From NCBI RefSeq assembly GCF_005771405.1, contig NZ_VAUA01000001.1, forward strand, positions 186,001 to 250,000: a stretch of DNA of 64,000 nt, written 5' to 3'. This document shows, in pieces, positions 43,127-51,086 of this stretch (positions are counted from its first letter, which is position 1; each line of letters begins with the position of its first letter). The stretch is from Parasedimentitalea maritima (lineage in GTDB: Bacteria; Pseudomonadota; Alphaproteobacteria; Rhodobacterales; Rhodobacteraceae). The position numbers were made by a program, and so were the translations under genes. The notes under the pieces are model-generated. The model searched no databases. It saw only the letters and a list, made by a program, of their open reading frames with translations, and was not told the DNA's origin.

Positions 43127-45060
43127 GCCTAACAAGCGATCAGATGGAACTGCGTGAGGATGAGATCCAGAAGCATTACAGCGCTGCGGCAGCGATGCTG
43201 AATGGGTTTGACCACACGCCACGAATTGCCAAGGCCAAGGTTGAGGCCGCAGCGCCTGAGCGTTCACCGGGTGTTGCGCGCACACGGCGGTTTCGGTCAA
43301 CCACTCCGGGCTTGGTGACACGCTCTACCGCGCGGCCCGAAGGCGTGCATCTGGTGGCGCGGATCGAGGCGGCGGATGATGATGACCCGCTGACCTCGCC
43401 ACTACAAGCGACAGCGCAGCAAGTGTTGCGGCGCGCGCTGGCGGTTTCTTTGGCGGTGGGTGAGGCGTACTCGGAAGCGTCTGGGCTGAGTGAGCTGAAA
43501 CGGGCCAATCTGGCGGGGTCTTTGGATGCGGGTCGCAAGGGGGAATTTGGTGAGTTGCTGGCAGCCGAGGCGCTGGCAGTGGCGCATGTGTTTGCCAATG
43601 CCACGGCTTATCTGCTGGCGCCGCATGCCAGCGAGGCTCAGGTCGAAGTTGGCGATGCTGAGGAGCTGCTGACGGATCATGCGCAGTTGGCCCTACATGG
43701 CGCGTTGTGGGAGCTGGACCAGAAACTGGCGCAGTTTGCGCCGGATGATGCGGCCCTGATTGCAGCCATCGCGGCCTATGCTGAGCAGTTGATGGAGAAG
43801 GCGGCGTTGCGGGCGCAGAACGCGCCGAGGCTGGCTCCGTTCACCGATGCGGCCTGGCATATCGAGGCGGACGACCTGACCATTCGCGGGTTTGAGCCTG
43901 CGGCCAAGGCCAAGTCGACCACCCTGACCATGACTTTCAAGAAACCGCACGAGGTGGTGGGCAACCATATCGCCAAGTATCAGGCGATGAAGCTGTCAAA
44001 AATGCTGATGGCCTATGACTTTGATCGCCGTCTTAACCCCTTTGCTGAACTCGGTGGGTTCATCTTTACATTCATGGGCGATGGCAAGCCGGGCACCGGT
44101 AAGACCACGCTGATCCAGATGATGGCGGGGTTGGTCAATGACTACTGCCAGGTGGCGGGCTATCCGTTCCGCTATCAGAACCTGAGCACCGATAATATCG
44201 ACAGCTATCAGGGTAAATCCGGGCAGAACGCCCAGACGTTCATCAACTCGATCATCGACCCCAGTGTGATTGGCTTTGGTACCATTGATGACATTGACCA
44301 ACTGGCGGGCAAACGCGGCGACCGGCAGTCCTCGGCGGGGCAGCTAGAGATCACGGCGGTGCTGATGGAGAGCTTTGCCGGGGCCAATACGGTGGTGCGG
44401 GGCAATTGCACCTTTGGCATGTTCTCGAACTATCCGGAAAACGTCGATGATGCGCTGCGCCAGCGGGCTGGGGCGCGGTTCCTGGTGGATGGGCCACAGA
44501 CGCGCGAGGATTATGTGGACATCCTGAACCTGTTGATGGGCAAGAACCACAATATCCCGCTGGGTGAGCATGAGCCGTTTGCCGCGCAGGAGATCAAGAA
44601 GGCGGTCGCCAAGTCGTTTGAGAAACACGCCAAGCCGCAGGAACCGGGGTTGATGAACGTGTTTGACCGCGCCGAGAGCCAGATCGGCGGCCTTGATACC
44701 ATCGCCAAGCTGGGCAGCTATCTGAAGATGATCCAGCAGGCGGATGAGCGGTTCACAGGCCGCGCGATCAAGAACATCACCGACGCGGTCAAGGTGCGGG
44801 CGATGGATTTTGAGCTACCGGATGAATGGATGGAAAACCCCGAGCTGTTCCTGTTCCGCGATTACGACTCCAAGAAAGCGATGATCGAGGATCTGCGGGT
44901 GCCGATCACCGTCGACATGGTGATCCAGGAGATCAACCGCTACGCCGATAGCGAGTTCCGGTATGCCGACAAATCGGACGAGGTGGCGATTGACGGCATG
45001 GTGCGCGACTTTGGCCGTCAGGAAGAAGCCAAGCGACGGTATCTGGAGGGGAAGGGGTGA
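43123..45060 (+). CDS. AAA+ ATPase of the cryptic operon
   Basis: 645 residues from ATG 43123, overlapping the previous stop by ATGA. An Ala-rich helical N-terminal domain (about 90-235) precedes the AAA+ module: Walker A GKPGTGKTT (321-329), Walker B FGTIDDID (385-392), a sensor-1-like Asn in MFSNYPEN (436 or 440) and candidate arginine fingers in DDALRQRAGAR (442-452). TFMGDGKPGTGK shows that the ATP site is intact. No protease, helicase or signal sequence is attached, so it probably remodels a partner, perhaps one of the co-encoded proteins. Family beyond AAA+ not identified. Confidence 0.9.
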   Translation: MSLTSDQMELREDEIQKHYSAAAAMLNGFDHTPRIAKAKVEAAAPERSPGVARTRRFRSTTPGLVTRSTARPEGVHLVARIEAADDDDPLTSPLQATAQQVLRRALAVSLAVGEAYSEASGLSELKRANLAGSLDAGRKGEFGELLAAEALAVAHVFANATAYLLAPHASEAQVEVGDAEELLTDHAQLALHGALWELDQKLAQFAPDDAALIAAIAAYAEQLMEKAALRAQNAPRLAPFTDAAWHIEADDLTIRGFEPAAKAKSTTLTMTFKKPHEVVGNHIAKYQAMKLSKMLMAYDFDRRLNPFAELGGFIFTFMGDGKPGTGKTTLIQMMAGLVNDYCQVAGYPFRYQNLSTDNIDSYQGKSGQNAQTFINSIIDPSVIGFGTIDDIDQLAGKRGDRQSSAGQLEITAVLMESFAGANTVVRGNCTFGMFSNYPENVDDALRQRAGARFLVDGPQTREDYVDILNLLMGKNHNIPLGEHEPFAAQEIKKAVAKSFEKHAKPQEPGLMNVFDRAESQIGGLDTIAKLGSYLKMIQQADERFTGRAIKNITDAVKVRAMDFELPDEWMENPELFLFRDYDSKKAMIEDLRVPITVDMVIQEINRYADSEFRYADKSDEVAIDGMVRDFGRQEEAKRRYLEGKG

Positions 45061-45407
45061 GCGTAGATTTCTACGAGGGAATGTATATTGCAATTGCTGT
45101 AGTCATGATTATCGTAGCCATGCTTGCAGTCAGGGTCATAGTGCGCTCAACGGCAGCACTTTTGTCCAAGCTGTCACCAGTTCATCGTAGTGGAGCCTTT
45201 TTGTTGGAAGGTTTGCTTACGATTGTTGCACTTTATATTTTCTACAGTTTTCTAGTGGTGTTCTTGCTGATCTTTACAGGGGCAGCAGCTCCCACAGCTC
45301 CAGACATTCCAGAGGCTTTTGGTATTGCGTCAATGCTTTGGCTGCCGGTTACTGTGATTGCATTTGTTTGGGAAGTGTATTCACAGCGAAAAAGGTTAGT
45401 GAAATGA
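45057..45407 (+). CDS. Small three-helix membrane protein
   Basis: 116 residues starting at GTG 45057, overlapping the AAA+ stop (GTGA). Hydrophobic helices at about 9-26, 49-74 and 88-103, a basic C-terminus (YSQRKRLVK). GGAGGGGAAGGG lies just upstream. A hand count of 45061-45120 gives about 40 percent G+C against 55-58 percent in samples from the AAA+ gene. No family recognised. Confidence 0.65.
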   Translation: MSVDFYEGMYIAIAVVMIIVAMLAVRVIVRSTAALLSKLSPVHRSGAFLLEGLLTIVALYIFYSFLVVFLLIFTGAAAPTAPDIPEAFGIASMLWLPVTVIAFVWEVYSQRKRLVK

Positions 45408-45450
45408 CTGCAGCATTAGCATCACGATATGACCTGCCAAGTGTCACCCA

Positions 45451-45500
45451 AGCCCCCTCCCCATGGGGGGAAGGGAGGGGGCTGCGCGGCAAAGCCGCGC
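45451..45500. repeat. Two adjacent hairpins in the operon spacer
   Basis: AGCCCCCTCCC (45451-45461) pairs with GGGAGGGGGCT (45473-45483), immediately followed by GCGCGGC-AAA-GCCGCGC (45484-45500). Perfect 11-bp and 7-bp stems with no T-tract, inside a 139-base spacer of an otherwise coupled operon. Looks like a dispersed REP-type element. Confidence 0.55.
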
Positions 45501-45546
45501 TGGTTTGTGGGATTGAGATGGGTGTGTACATAAGGAGCCGTTCCTG

Positions 45547-45912
45547 ATGCCTGACGGTATTGCTATTTTCGCAGGTGGAATACTTAGCCTAATCACCATG
45601 GCGACCCTTATTCTGGGTCCAATGATGTACCTACCATTGTACCTAATCGAAGGGACAACGAAACCGGCATTGGGATATGTGCTTGCATTTTTCTATCTGA
45701 CATTCAGAACTTTAGCTATCGCGGCGACTTTCTTGGTGATCACTGTTGTTGTATTTGTTGAAGGTCCGGCAGATTTGTTCAAAAGCGAGTTTTTCAGTAA
45801 TGATTTTGGGGAGGTCCTATGGTTAGTAGTGAAAATCCCCGCATTTTTTTCCATAGTTGCACTGGTCGCCTACCGGCTCCGAAATAACCTTCCTGAAGAG
45901 GGGGAAGTATGA
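45547..45912 (+). CDS. Small membrane protein
   Basis: 121 residues from ATG 45547 (AAGGAG about 15 bases upstream). Helices at about 5-35, 43-71 and 90-108; acidic C-terminus (NNLPEEGEV). The stop overlaps the next short ORF (ATGA). It resembles its neighbour at 45057 in size and topology but shares no clear sequence. Function unknown. Confidence 0.62.
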   Translation: MPDGIAIFAGGILSLITMATLILGPMMYLPLYLIEGTTKPALGYVLAFFYLTFRTLAIAATFLVITVVVFVEGPADLFKSEFFSNDFGEVLWLVVKIPAFFSIVALVAYRLRNNLPEEGEV

Positions 45913-46097
45913 GCTCTCAAATGCTAGCTCGCTGGTGGTTGTGGAATGTGCAGGTGTCTTTTGTCGCTGGAACAATCAGGCACTTGAAATGGCAACTGTC
46001 AGGTCAGATTGAAGGAGAGTTAGGGTACTCATCTCTGCTCTCACACTTGGGCCGGGCGCATCGCTTGTGGTGTGGCGAAATGGTAATAAAACAATGA
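45909..46097 (+). CDS. Very small ORF, translationally coupled on both sides
   Basis: 62 residues (MSSQMLARWWLWNVQVSFVA...). The start overlaps the previous stop as ATGA and its own stop overlaps the next start as ATGA. Two such junctions in one short frame are unlikely by chance and are the main support. The sequence is Trp-rich and amphipathic, not clearly transmembrane. Could be a coupling ORF or a remnant. Confidence 0.45.
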   Translation: MSSQMLARWWLWNVQVSFVAGTIRHLKWQLSGQIEGELGYSSLLSHLGRAHRLWCGEMVIKQ

Positions 46098-46465
46098 ATG
46101 ATACCTCTGTTACCATGTTCAACACCGGGTTGCCCTTGATAATTATCGGGGTTCTCGCCCTTGCAATACCCCGATTGCTTGTCCGAAAAACAACACGGTT
46201 GCATAGGGTCGCCGCTGTCGGCATAGCGGGCGCAAGTTTGTTATTGGTTATTTTGTCGGCAGGCGTATTTTTCCTTTTCGACAACCGCAGTTACGAAGCG
46301 CTTGTTGTGGCCGGGGGATATTCCCTAGCATTGCAATTTCTGTTTGAGGCATCGTGGAAAGCTGTCATCTTGTGGGGGCCTCTGGTGTTGCTAAATTGGT
46401 TGAGTTTGGCACAGAGAGTTGAGCGGTTGCGCGGGCAAGATTTGGCAGAAGGAAGCAGTCATTGA
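46094..46465 (+). CDS. Small membrane protein
   Basis: 123 residues from ATG 46094. Helices at about 10-28, 40-62, 70-85 and 90-105, with a charged C-terminus (RVERLRGQDLAEGSSH). Ends in an overlap with the TTG start of the 460-residue gene. No family recognised; AT-richer than the gene that follows. Confidence 0.62.
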   Translation: MNDTSVTMFNTGLPLIIIGVLALAIPRLLVRKTTRLHRVAAVGIAGASLLLVILSAGVFFLFDNRSYEALVVAGGYSLALQFLFEASWKAVILWGPLVLLNWLSLAQRVERLRGQDLAEGSSH

Positions 46466-47844
46466 AACGTCTCATCCAACAAGGGCTGATGTTCGGCAAC
46501 CTGTTCCATGTGGCCTCGCCTGCCTTGGTAGAGCGCTATAACCGTGCCCTGCAGCATCTGACCGGCAGGACCACGGCGCTGACGGATTTCCATGTGGACA
46601 TCTCGGGCTACTCGCCTGAAATTGGCGATGAACTGGGGGATGATCTGTATCTGAACCATGCGGGCGTGAACCGGCAGTTTATCTTGCTGAGCACCGAGCA
46701 GAAACGCTCGCCCTTGCTGAACGAAAAATTTTCGGTCAATCGCGATATTCTGCGGCGCTTTATCACTGATAACGAACGCCAACTGTTTGCCCTGACCGCG
46801 ACGGATGCGGTGGCGGGTGAGTTGGTGAACTCGGTCTTTGAAATCGACACCCCGGCGCGGTTGTTTGACATTCATAAGATCGAGATCGAGGCGGACACCA
46901 CCAAGGGCACCCTGCGCCATGCCGAGCATCTGAGCGAGCTGGTGGACCGGTTCAAAGGCGAGGATGACGCCTGGTTTGACGATGTGCTGATCGCCGAGAT
47001 GATCAGTACCGCCAAGCAGACCGGCGATATCACCCGCAACCCGGTCAAGCTAAAGCATGAGGCGTTTCAGCAGGACAATTACTGGACCGCGCATTTTGGT
47101 GGGCTGTATCTGTTTCAGGGGGTTGAGCACCCGGCGATGATTGCCAGTGGCGACAAACCGACGGGTGAGCTGCCGATCAAATATGTGTTTGATCTGGCCG
47201 AGCGGAACCGGATTGCCAAGTTTCTGGATTACAACGGTTTGACCGAACCGGTGGTCAAGGCGCGTGGCGTGGATGGCGCGGCGATCTTGCGGCAGAAGAT
47301 GGACTTTATCGCCGCCGATGCGCTGGCCGCCAAAGGGCATGACTTGACCGGGATGCACCGATCAAAACTGCGGCGGCTGACGGCGAAACATGCCAATGAC
47401 CTGCCCGAAGAATACGAAGGGCTGGCAGCGATGGTGCGCTGGGCCGAGAGCGGCGGCCGTTGGCCCCGGATCAGCTCGGATCATCCGGCCTATTTCTATT
47501 CGCTACGGGCGGCGGACACGCCGGATCGGAACTTGGTGAATATGCTGCTGGCGGAACTGAGCCCGCTGGATGTGCGTCAATTGTTCATCTGTCACAAGAC
47601 GCTGTTCTATCAGCAGTACCGTAGCTGGCCTGAGGAAAAGAAGGCCTATGTGGTGCACTTCCTGGCCAATGAATACGCGGTGGACAAGGCCGGTGCGCGG
47701 GACGCGCTTTTTGGCCATGAACCTGATATGTCTGGGGGTGACGTCCCGGAACTACCGCGTGCAATGCCCAAGGTCCGGTCGCGGGAACGGATGATCGACC
47801 GGGTTGGCCCCTGGGGGGCTGTGGCCCGTGAAAGGAAACGCTAG
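46462..47844 (+). CDS. Unassigned 460-residue protein of the cryptic operon
   Basis: 460 residues beginning at TTG 46462, overlapping the previous stop (TTGA), with GGAAGCAG upstream. Soluble, no signal peptide. Notable segments: LMFGNLFHVASPALVERYNR, LTDFHVDISGYSPEIGDELG, DEDDA-type acidic FKGEDDAWFDDVLIAEM, and SPLDVRQLFICHKTLFYQQY. It may correspond to a Rhodobacterales DUF (I recall DUF6638) but I cannot verify that. G+C and codon use match the AAA+ gene, so it is a likely core partner. Confidence 0.85.
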   Translation: MKRLIQQGLMFGNLFHVASPALVERYNRALQHLTGRTTALTDFHVDISGYSPEIGDELGDDLYLNHAGVNRQFILLSTEQKRSPLLNEKFSVNRDILRRFITDNERQLFALTATDAVAGELVNSVFEIDTPARLFDIHKIEIEADTTKGTLRHAEHLSELVDRFKGEDDAWFDDVLIAEMISTAKQTGDITRNPVKLKHEAFQQDNYWTAHFGGLYLFQGVEHPAMIASGDKPTGELPIKYVFDLAERNRIAKFLDYNGLTEPVVKARGVDGAAILRQKMDFIAADALAAKGHDLTGMHRSKLRRLTAKHANDLPEEYEGLAAMVRWAESGGRWPRISSDHPAYFYSLRAADTPDRNLVNMLLAELSPLDVRQLFICHKTLFYQQYRSWPEEKKAYVVHFLANEYAVDKAGARDALFGHEPDMSGGDVPELPRAMPKVRSRERMIDRVGPWGAVARERKR

Positions 47845-48111
47845 ATGTTGCCACTCTTACGTCTGTTGTTTGTTCTGTTGATCGTGCAGACGGTTGTCTA
47901 TGTATTGATCTCGCTTTATTCGCGGGCCGTGCGCAAATCCAAGTTAAAACGGCACTGGAAGAAAAAGGGTCTGACGACGGACCGGGACGCTTATGTCCGG
48001 CGCGGATTGAAGCAGTATGATGGCTCGATCCGGCGCAAGCTGATCCTGCTGGTTTACATCATTCCACTGGGGGCGATTGCGCTGCTGGTTTACGTTATGA
48101 ATTTCATGTGA
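47845..48111 (+). CDS. Small two-helix membrane protein with basic loop
   Basis: 88 residues, start directly abutting the previous stop. Helices at about 3-23 and 66-86 flank a basic cytoplasmic-type loop (RAVRKSKLKRHWKKKGLTT, then RRGLKQYDGSIRRK). Both termini would then face the periplasm. Composition matches the large genes, so it looks like a core member linking the system to the membrane. No family recognised. Confidence 0.78.
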   Translation: MLPLLRLLFVLLIVQTVVYVLISLYSRAVRKSKLKRHWKKKGLTTDRDAYVRRGLKQYDGSIRRKLILLVYIIPLGAIALLVYVMNFM

Positions 48112-48118
48112 GGGGACC

Positions 48119-48769
48119 ATGATGGTCTATGTCAAATGGGTGTTTACGATCACCTTCTGGGTGCTGTTTGCATCCGTATTGCATTATACATTGCCGCAAC
48201 ACGATGTGGTCCGGGTTGTGAGCACTGATGTGCGCCGGGTTGATTTTGGCGCGAATTCAATGTTCTGGGCACAGCAGGATACCGCACAAGAAGGTGCGAC
48301 AAGGATCAATCGCGACGTTCGGTTTGTTGAGGCCTTTTACGAAAACGGTAAACCGATGGTGTTTCGGAACGAAGACACAGGCTGGAGCTGGCCGCCGTAT
48401 TTCAAGCTCGACAGCTCTAACCTGCAAGCGGAACTGACCGATCTGGTGTCGACCAAGGCCAGCCCGCAGTGGGTGGTTTTACGCCACTATGGCTGGCGAA
48501 ATGAGTTCTACTCTATCTATCCAAATGCCGTGGCAGTGAAACCGGTGGACGGGCCTGACTACTCCGCCATCAACTGGTTCAATATCGTGTTCCTGACCAT
48601 GCTGGCGGCGCTGTTTTGGGCGGTTTATGTGCGCTGGCGCCGGTTCCGCCGGGCGCGTATCGATCCGGTGCTCGAAGACATGGAAGACAGCCTATACGCA
48701 GCTGGTGATGCCATATCAGAAAAGCGCAGTGGCATGCGGCGCTGGTTGGATACCTGGAAGAAAAAGTGA
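48119..48769 (+). CDS. DUF1523 family membrane protein
   Basis: 216 residues: N-terminal helix (about 6-25), a periplasmic domain with YTLPQHDVVRVVSTDVRRVD, FYENGKPMVFRNEDTGWSWP, PYFKLDSSNLQAE and VLRHYGWRNEFYSIYPNAVA, then a second helix (about 157-176) and a basic, helical cytoplasmic tail. These strings fit DUF1523 as remembered. Function unknown in the family. Last gene of the operon, 7 bases after the previous stop. Confidence 0.85.
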   Translation: MMVYVKWVFTITFWVLFASVLHYTLPQHDVVRVVSTDVRRVDFGANSMFWAQQDTAQEGATRINRDVRFVEAFYENGKPMVFRNEDTGWSWPPYFKLDSSNLQAELTDLVSTKASPQWVVLRHYGWRNEFYSIYPNAVAVKPVDGPDYSAINWFNIVFLTMLAALFWAVYVRWRRFRRARIDPVLEDMEDSLYAAGDAISEKRSGMRRWLDTWKKK

Positions 48770-48918
48770 TCGGAGGCGGCGGGTAGGTGCTTGTGTGCAG
48801 TGGACCCCGTGAGATCGGATTCCACGCAAACACCGGCCCTCTATTTTGGAGTGAGGCAAAGGTAAGCTAGGGCGAACAAAGGTAAATAGTGGAATTATAG
48901 ATTATCGGGAGTTTGACG

Positions 48919-49284
48919 ATGAAACGTTTGATGATGACTAGTCTGGTTACGGCTGTAAGCGTATTTGCGTTTGGTGCCGCAGAACTGGCTGAGGCGAAAA
49001 ATGCCAATAATGGCCGTGGCAAGCCGGGCACGAATATTTCGATTGGGGCGGGGAATGGAAATGCCGCCAAAGCCGTGCCTCCGGGGCAGATCAAACGTTA
49101 TACCCGTGGCGCAAAGCTGCCAGGAGATGTGCAGTTCGATTCCATTTCTGATCTATCCAAATGGAAACTCAAGCCACTTTCTGGTGGTGAGAAGTACATC
49201 AAAGTTGACAACGAGATACTCAGGGTGTCGGACACGATGAAGGTGCTTGCGGTGATGGGACTGATTAGCGAGTTGTCAAACTAG
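48919..49284 (+). CDS. Exported RcnB-like small protein
   Basis: 121 residues from ATG 48919 (GGGAG 7-11 bases upstream). Signal peptide MKRLMMTSLVTAVSVFAFGA. A Gly/Asn-rich linker (NNGRGKPGTNISIGAGNGNA) precedes PPGQIKRYTRGAKLPGDVQF and KYIKVDNEILRVSDTMKVLA, the layout of RcnB-type domains (periplasmic nickel/cobalt homeostasis in E. coli). Metal role here is inferred and no efflux pump is adjacent. Confidence 0.62.
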   Translation: MKRLMMTSLVTAVSVFAFGAAELAEAKNANNGRGKPGTNISIGAGNGNAAKAVPPGQIKRYTRGAKLPGDVQFDSISDLSKWKLKPLSGGEKYIKVDNEILRVSDTMKVLAVMGLISELSN

Positions 49285-49357
49285 GTCGCCAATTGAAATT
49301 GCAGAGAAGTGTTGTTGGATAGAAGTCACTGTCCGGCAGTGAACCAAATGGTTTATC

Positions 49358-50935
49358 TCAGTCGTCAAACAACTGGCGAGTCTGGGCAAGTTTCAAAGCC
49401 ACTTCATATGGAAGGCTGAGGAATTCCACCAGTTTGGCGGCGTTTGTCTCGGCGTTGTCTGACTGGCGAATTCGAAAATGCCGACTGAAACCAGCATCGC
49501 GAATGCGATCTGCTTCGTGATTGATGTCGTTACGAATGGTTGGCAGTAACCGTTCCAATGTGAGCTGGGACGTCCGATCCCCAGCTAAACCTATCCGGCG
49601 CGCGTGGCCAATCAGATAGTCATCAGTAAAATCGCACTCGATTTGCAGCAGCCGCGTCATCGACCGGTCGGAAAAGAAATCGTGCATCAAGTCCAGGTTA
49701 GAAGGGTCCATGCAGACGACCATTCGATCACTTTCAAAATACTCAAACAGCATTCGCATCAGCGCACGGCGGTGACGCGCACGTTTTGCCAGTGAGGATT
49801 GAATGCCGCCAAGGTCAGGTAAGGGAGTGTTATCCTCGTCGAAAACGTAATCGATGGCCGGAATTTCAGTCTCTTGGCGTGTTTGATCCATCAGTCGCTT
49901 GGCCACGTGCCACTTTTTGCAGACTACGATCATCAGTTCACGCTCGCGCCCTAACGTGCTTTCGGTCTCCCAGAACCGCATCCCGAACCGGCGGCCGGCT
50001 CGGCCTTGGGTCGTGAGGAATTTATATAGGCTACGGCCTTCATTAGAGATCTGAAAGTTGATCCCGCGAGACGCATAGAGTTTGCCCAAACGAGATTTCA
50101 GCGTCTTGGCGTCTGGGCTGATTTTACGGGCGAACAAAAAATTCTGACTTAGCAGTAAGTCATAGTGATCATTATGAAATGTCACCGGCATTCCGTAATC
50201 CGTGAACATCAAAAAGGTTAGAGTTCGGGTGTCGATCTCGTTTTCGGGCACCAAGTGGCGCACAAGCGTCTGAAAAAAGGTTTCATCAGGAATCCAGGTG
50301 GTGCGGAAAAACCGCAACACATCCTTACGGTTGCGAAGGAAGTCGAGTATCCCCTCAACGGTGCGGCGGCGCAGACACCACCATTGGCTGCCAATCTGAA
50401 CCTGGACATCGCCTGGGATGCGCCGTTTGATTCCAAGTCGTTTTTGAAGCTCAATGGCCCAGTAAAATAGTGATTTATGGGTGCGTTCGTTGAAGTAGTG
50501 GCGGTAGATCAACCGCTCTTCGTTCATTCCTGTTTTGATCCAGTCACTGTCAAAGAAGTCAAAGCTTTCGATGAAATCGGTCTCGTTGTCATCGAGAAAC
50601 TGATGTGCGTATTCAGCGGTTTTAACCGCCATGCAATCGCCGGAAAGCATGTAAAAATGGGTGGCGCGGGGAAAACCGTCGATGGCAGCTTCGATGGCGT
50701 ACAAGGTTGCCTGCACCAGTGACCATTCCCCCCAGCCACATTTGATGCGCTTGTGGGCAAAGGTGACATTGGGATTGTCCTCCAATGCATCGCGGATCAT
50801 CGTAAAGGACTCTGACTTGGCGCTTGCGTCAAAGTGGATGGACATGAAATCGCCTGCTGCAGTCAGCTGTTCAGCCTGCTGTATGATTGCCTCGGGATCT
50901 TTATGGCAGAGCAGAATATATGCGATTTTTGCCAT
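49358..50935 (-). CDS. GT14-type (core-2/I-branching-like) glycosyltransferase
   Basis: 525 residues. The N-terminal domain (about 1-280) has MAKIAYILLCHKDPEAIIQQ, SIHFDASAKSESF, GWGEWSLVQATLYAIEAAID and HFYMLSGDCMAVKTAEYAHQ, then PDETFFQTLV, the GT14 pattern. A second, C-terminal domain (about 280-525) with MIVVCKKWHVAKRLMDQTRQ and MFEYFESDRMVVCMDPSNLD is extra and looks P-loop-kinase/sulfotransferase-like in style; it is unassigned. Divergent from the sulfotransferase gene, suggesting joint assembly of a surface glycan. Confidence 0.82.
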   Translation of the reverse strand: MAKIAYILLCHKDPEAIIQQAEQLTAAGDFMSIHFDASAKSESFTMIRDALEDNPNVTFAHKRIKCGWGEWSLVQATLYAIEAAIDGFPRATHFYMLSGDCMAVKTAEYAHQFLDDNETDFIESFDFFDSDWIKTGMNEERLIYRHYFNERTHKSLFYWAIELQKRLGIKRRIPGDVQVQIGSQWWCLRRRTVEGILDFLRNRKDVLRFFRTTWIPDETFFQTLVRHLVPENEIDTRTLTFLMFTDYGMPVTFHNDHYDLLLSQNFLFARKISPDAKTLKSRLGKLYASRGINFQISNEGRSLYKFLTTQGRAGRRFGMRFWETESTLGRERELMIVVCKKWHVAKRLMDQTRQETEIPAIDYVFDEDNTPLPDLGGIQSSLAKRARHRRALMRMLFEYFESDRMVVCMDPSNLDLMHDFFSDRSMTRLLQIECDFTDDYLIGHARRIGLAGDRTSQLTLERLLPTIRNDINHEADRIRDAGFSRHFRIRQSDNAETNAAKLVEFLSLPYEVALKLAQTRQLFDD

Positions 50936-51086
50936 AATGGAGACAGTACACCTGATTTCTTTGCATTGTAGTCCTTGATAAGGGTGAAGTCTGATTGAAT
51001 AAACCAGTTAGTTCTGGTTTTTGCATATAGATGTCTGCAATCGTCAGGAACCGCGATAATGCAGCACGGGGTGGAGGTAAGAGTAT

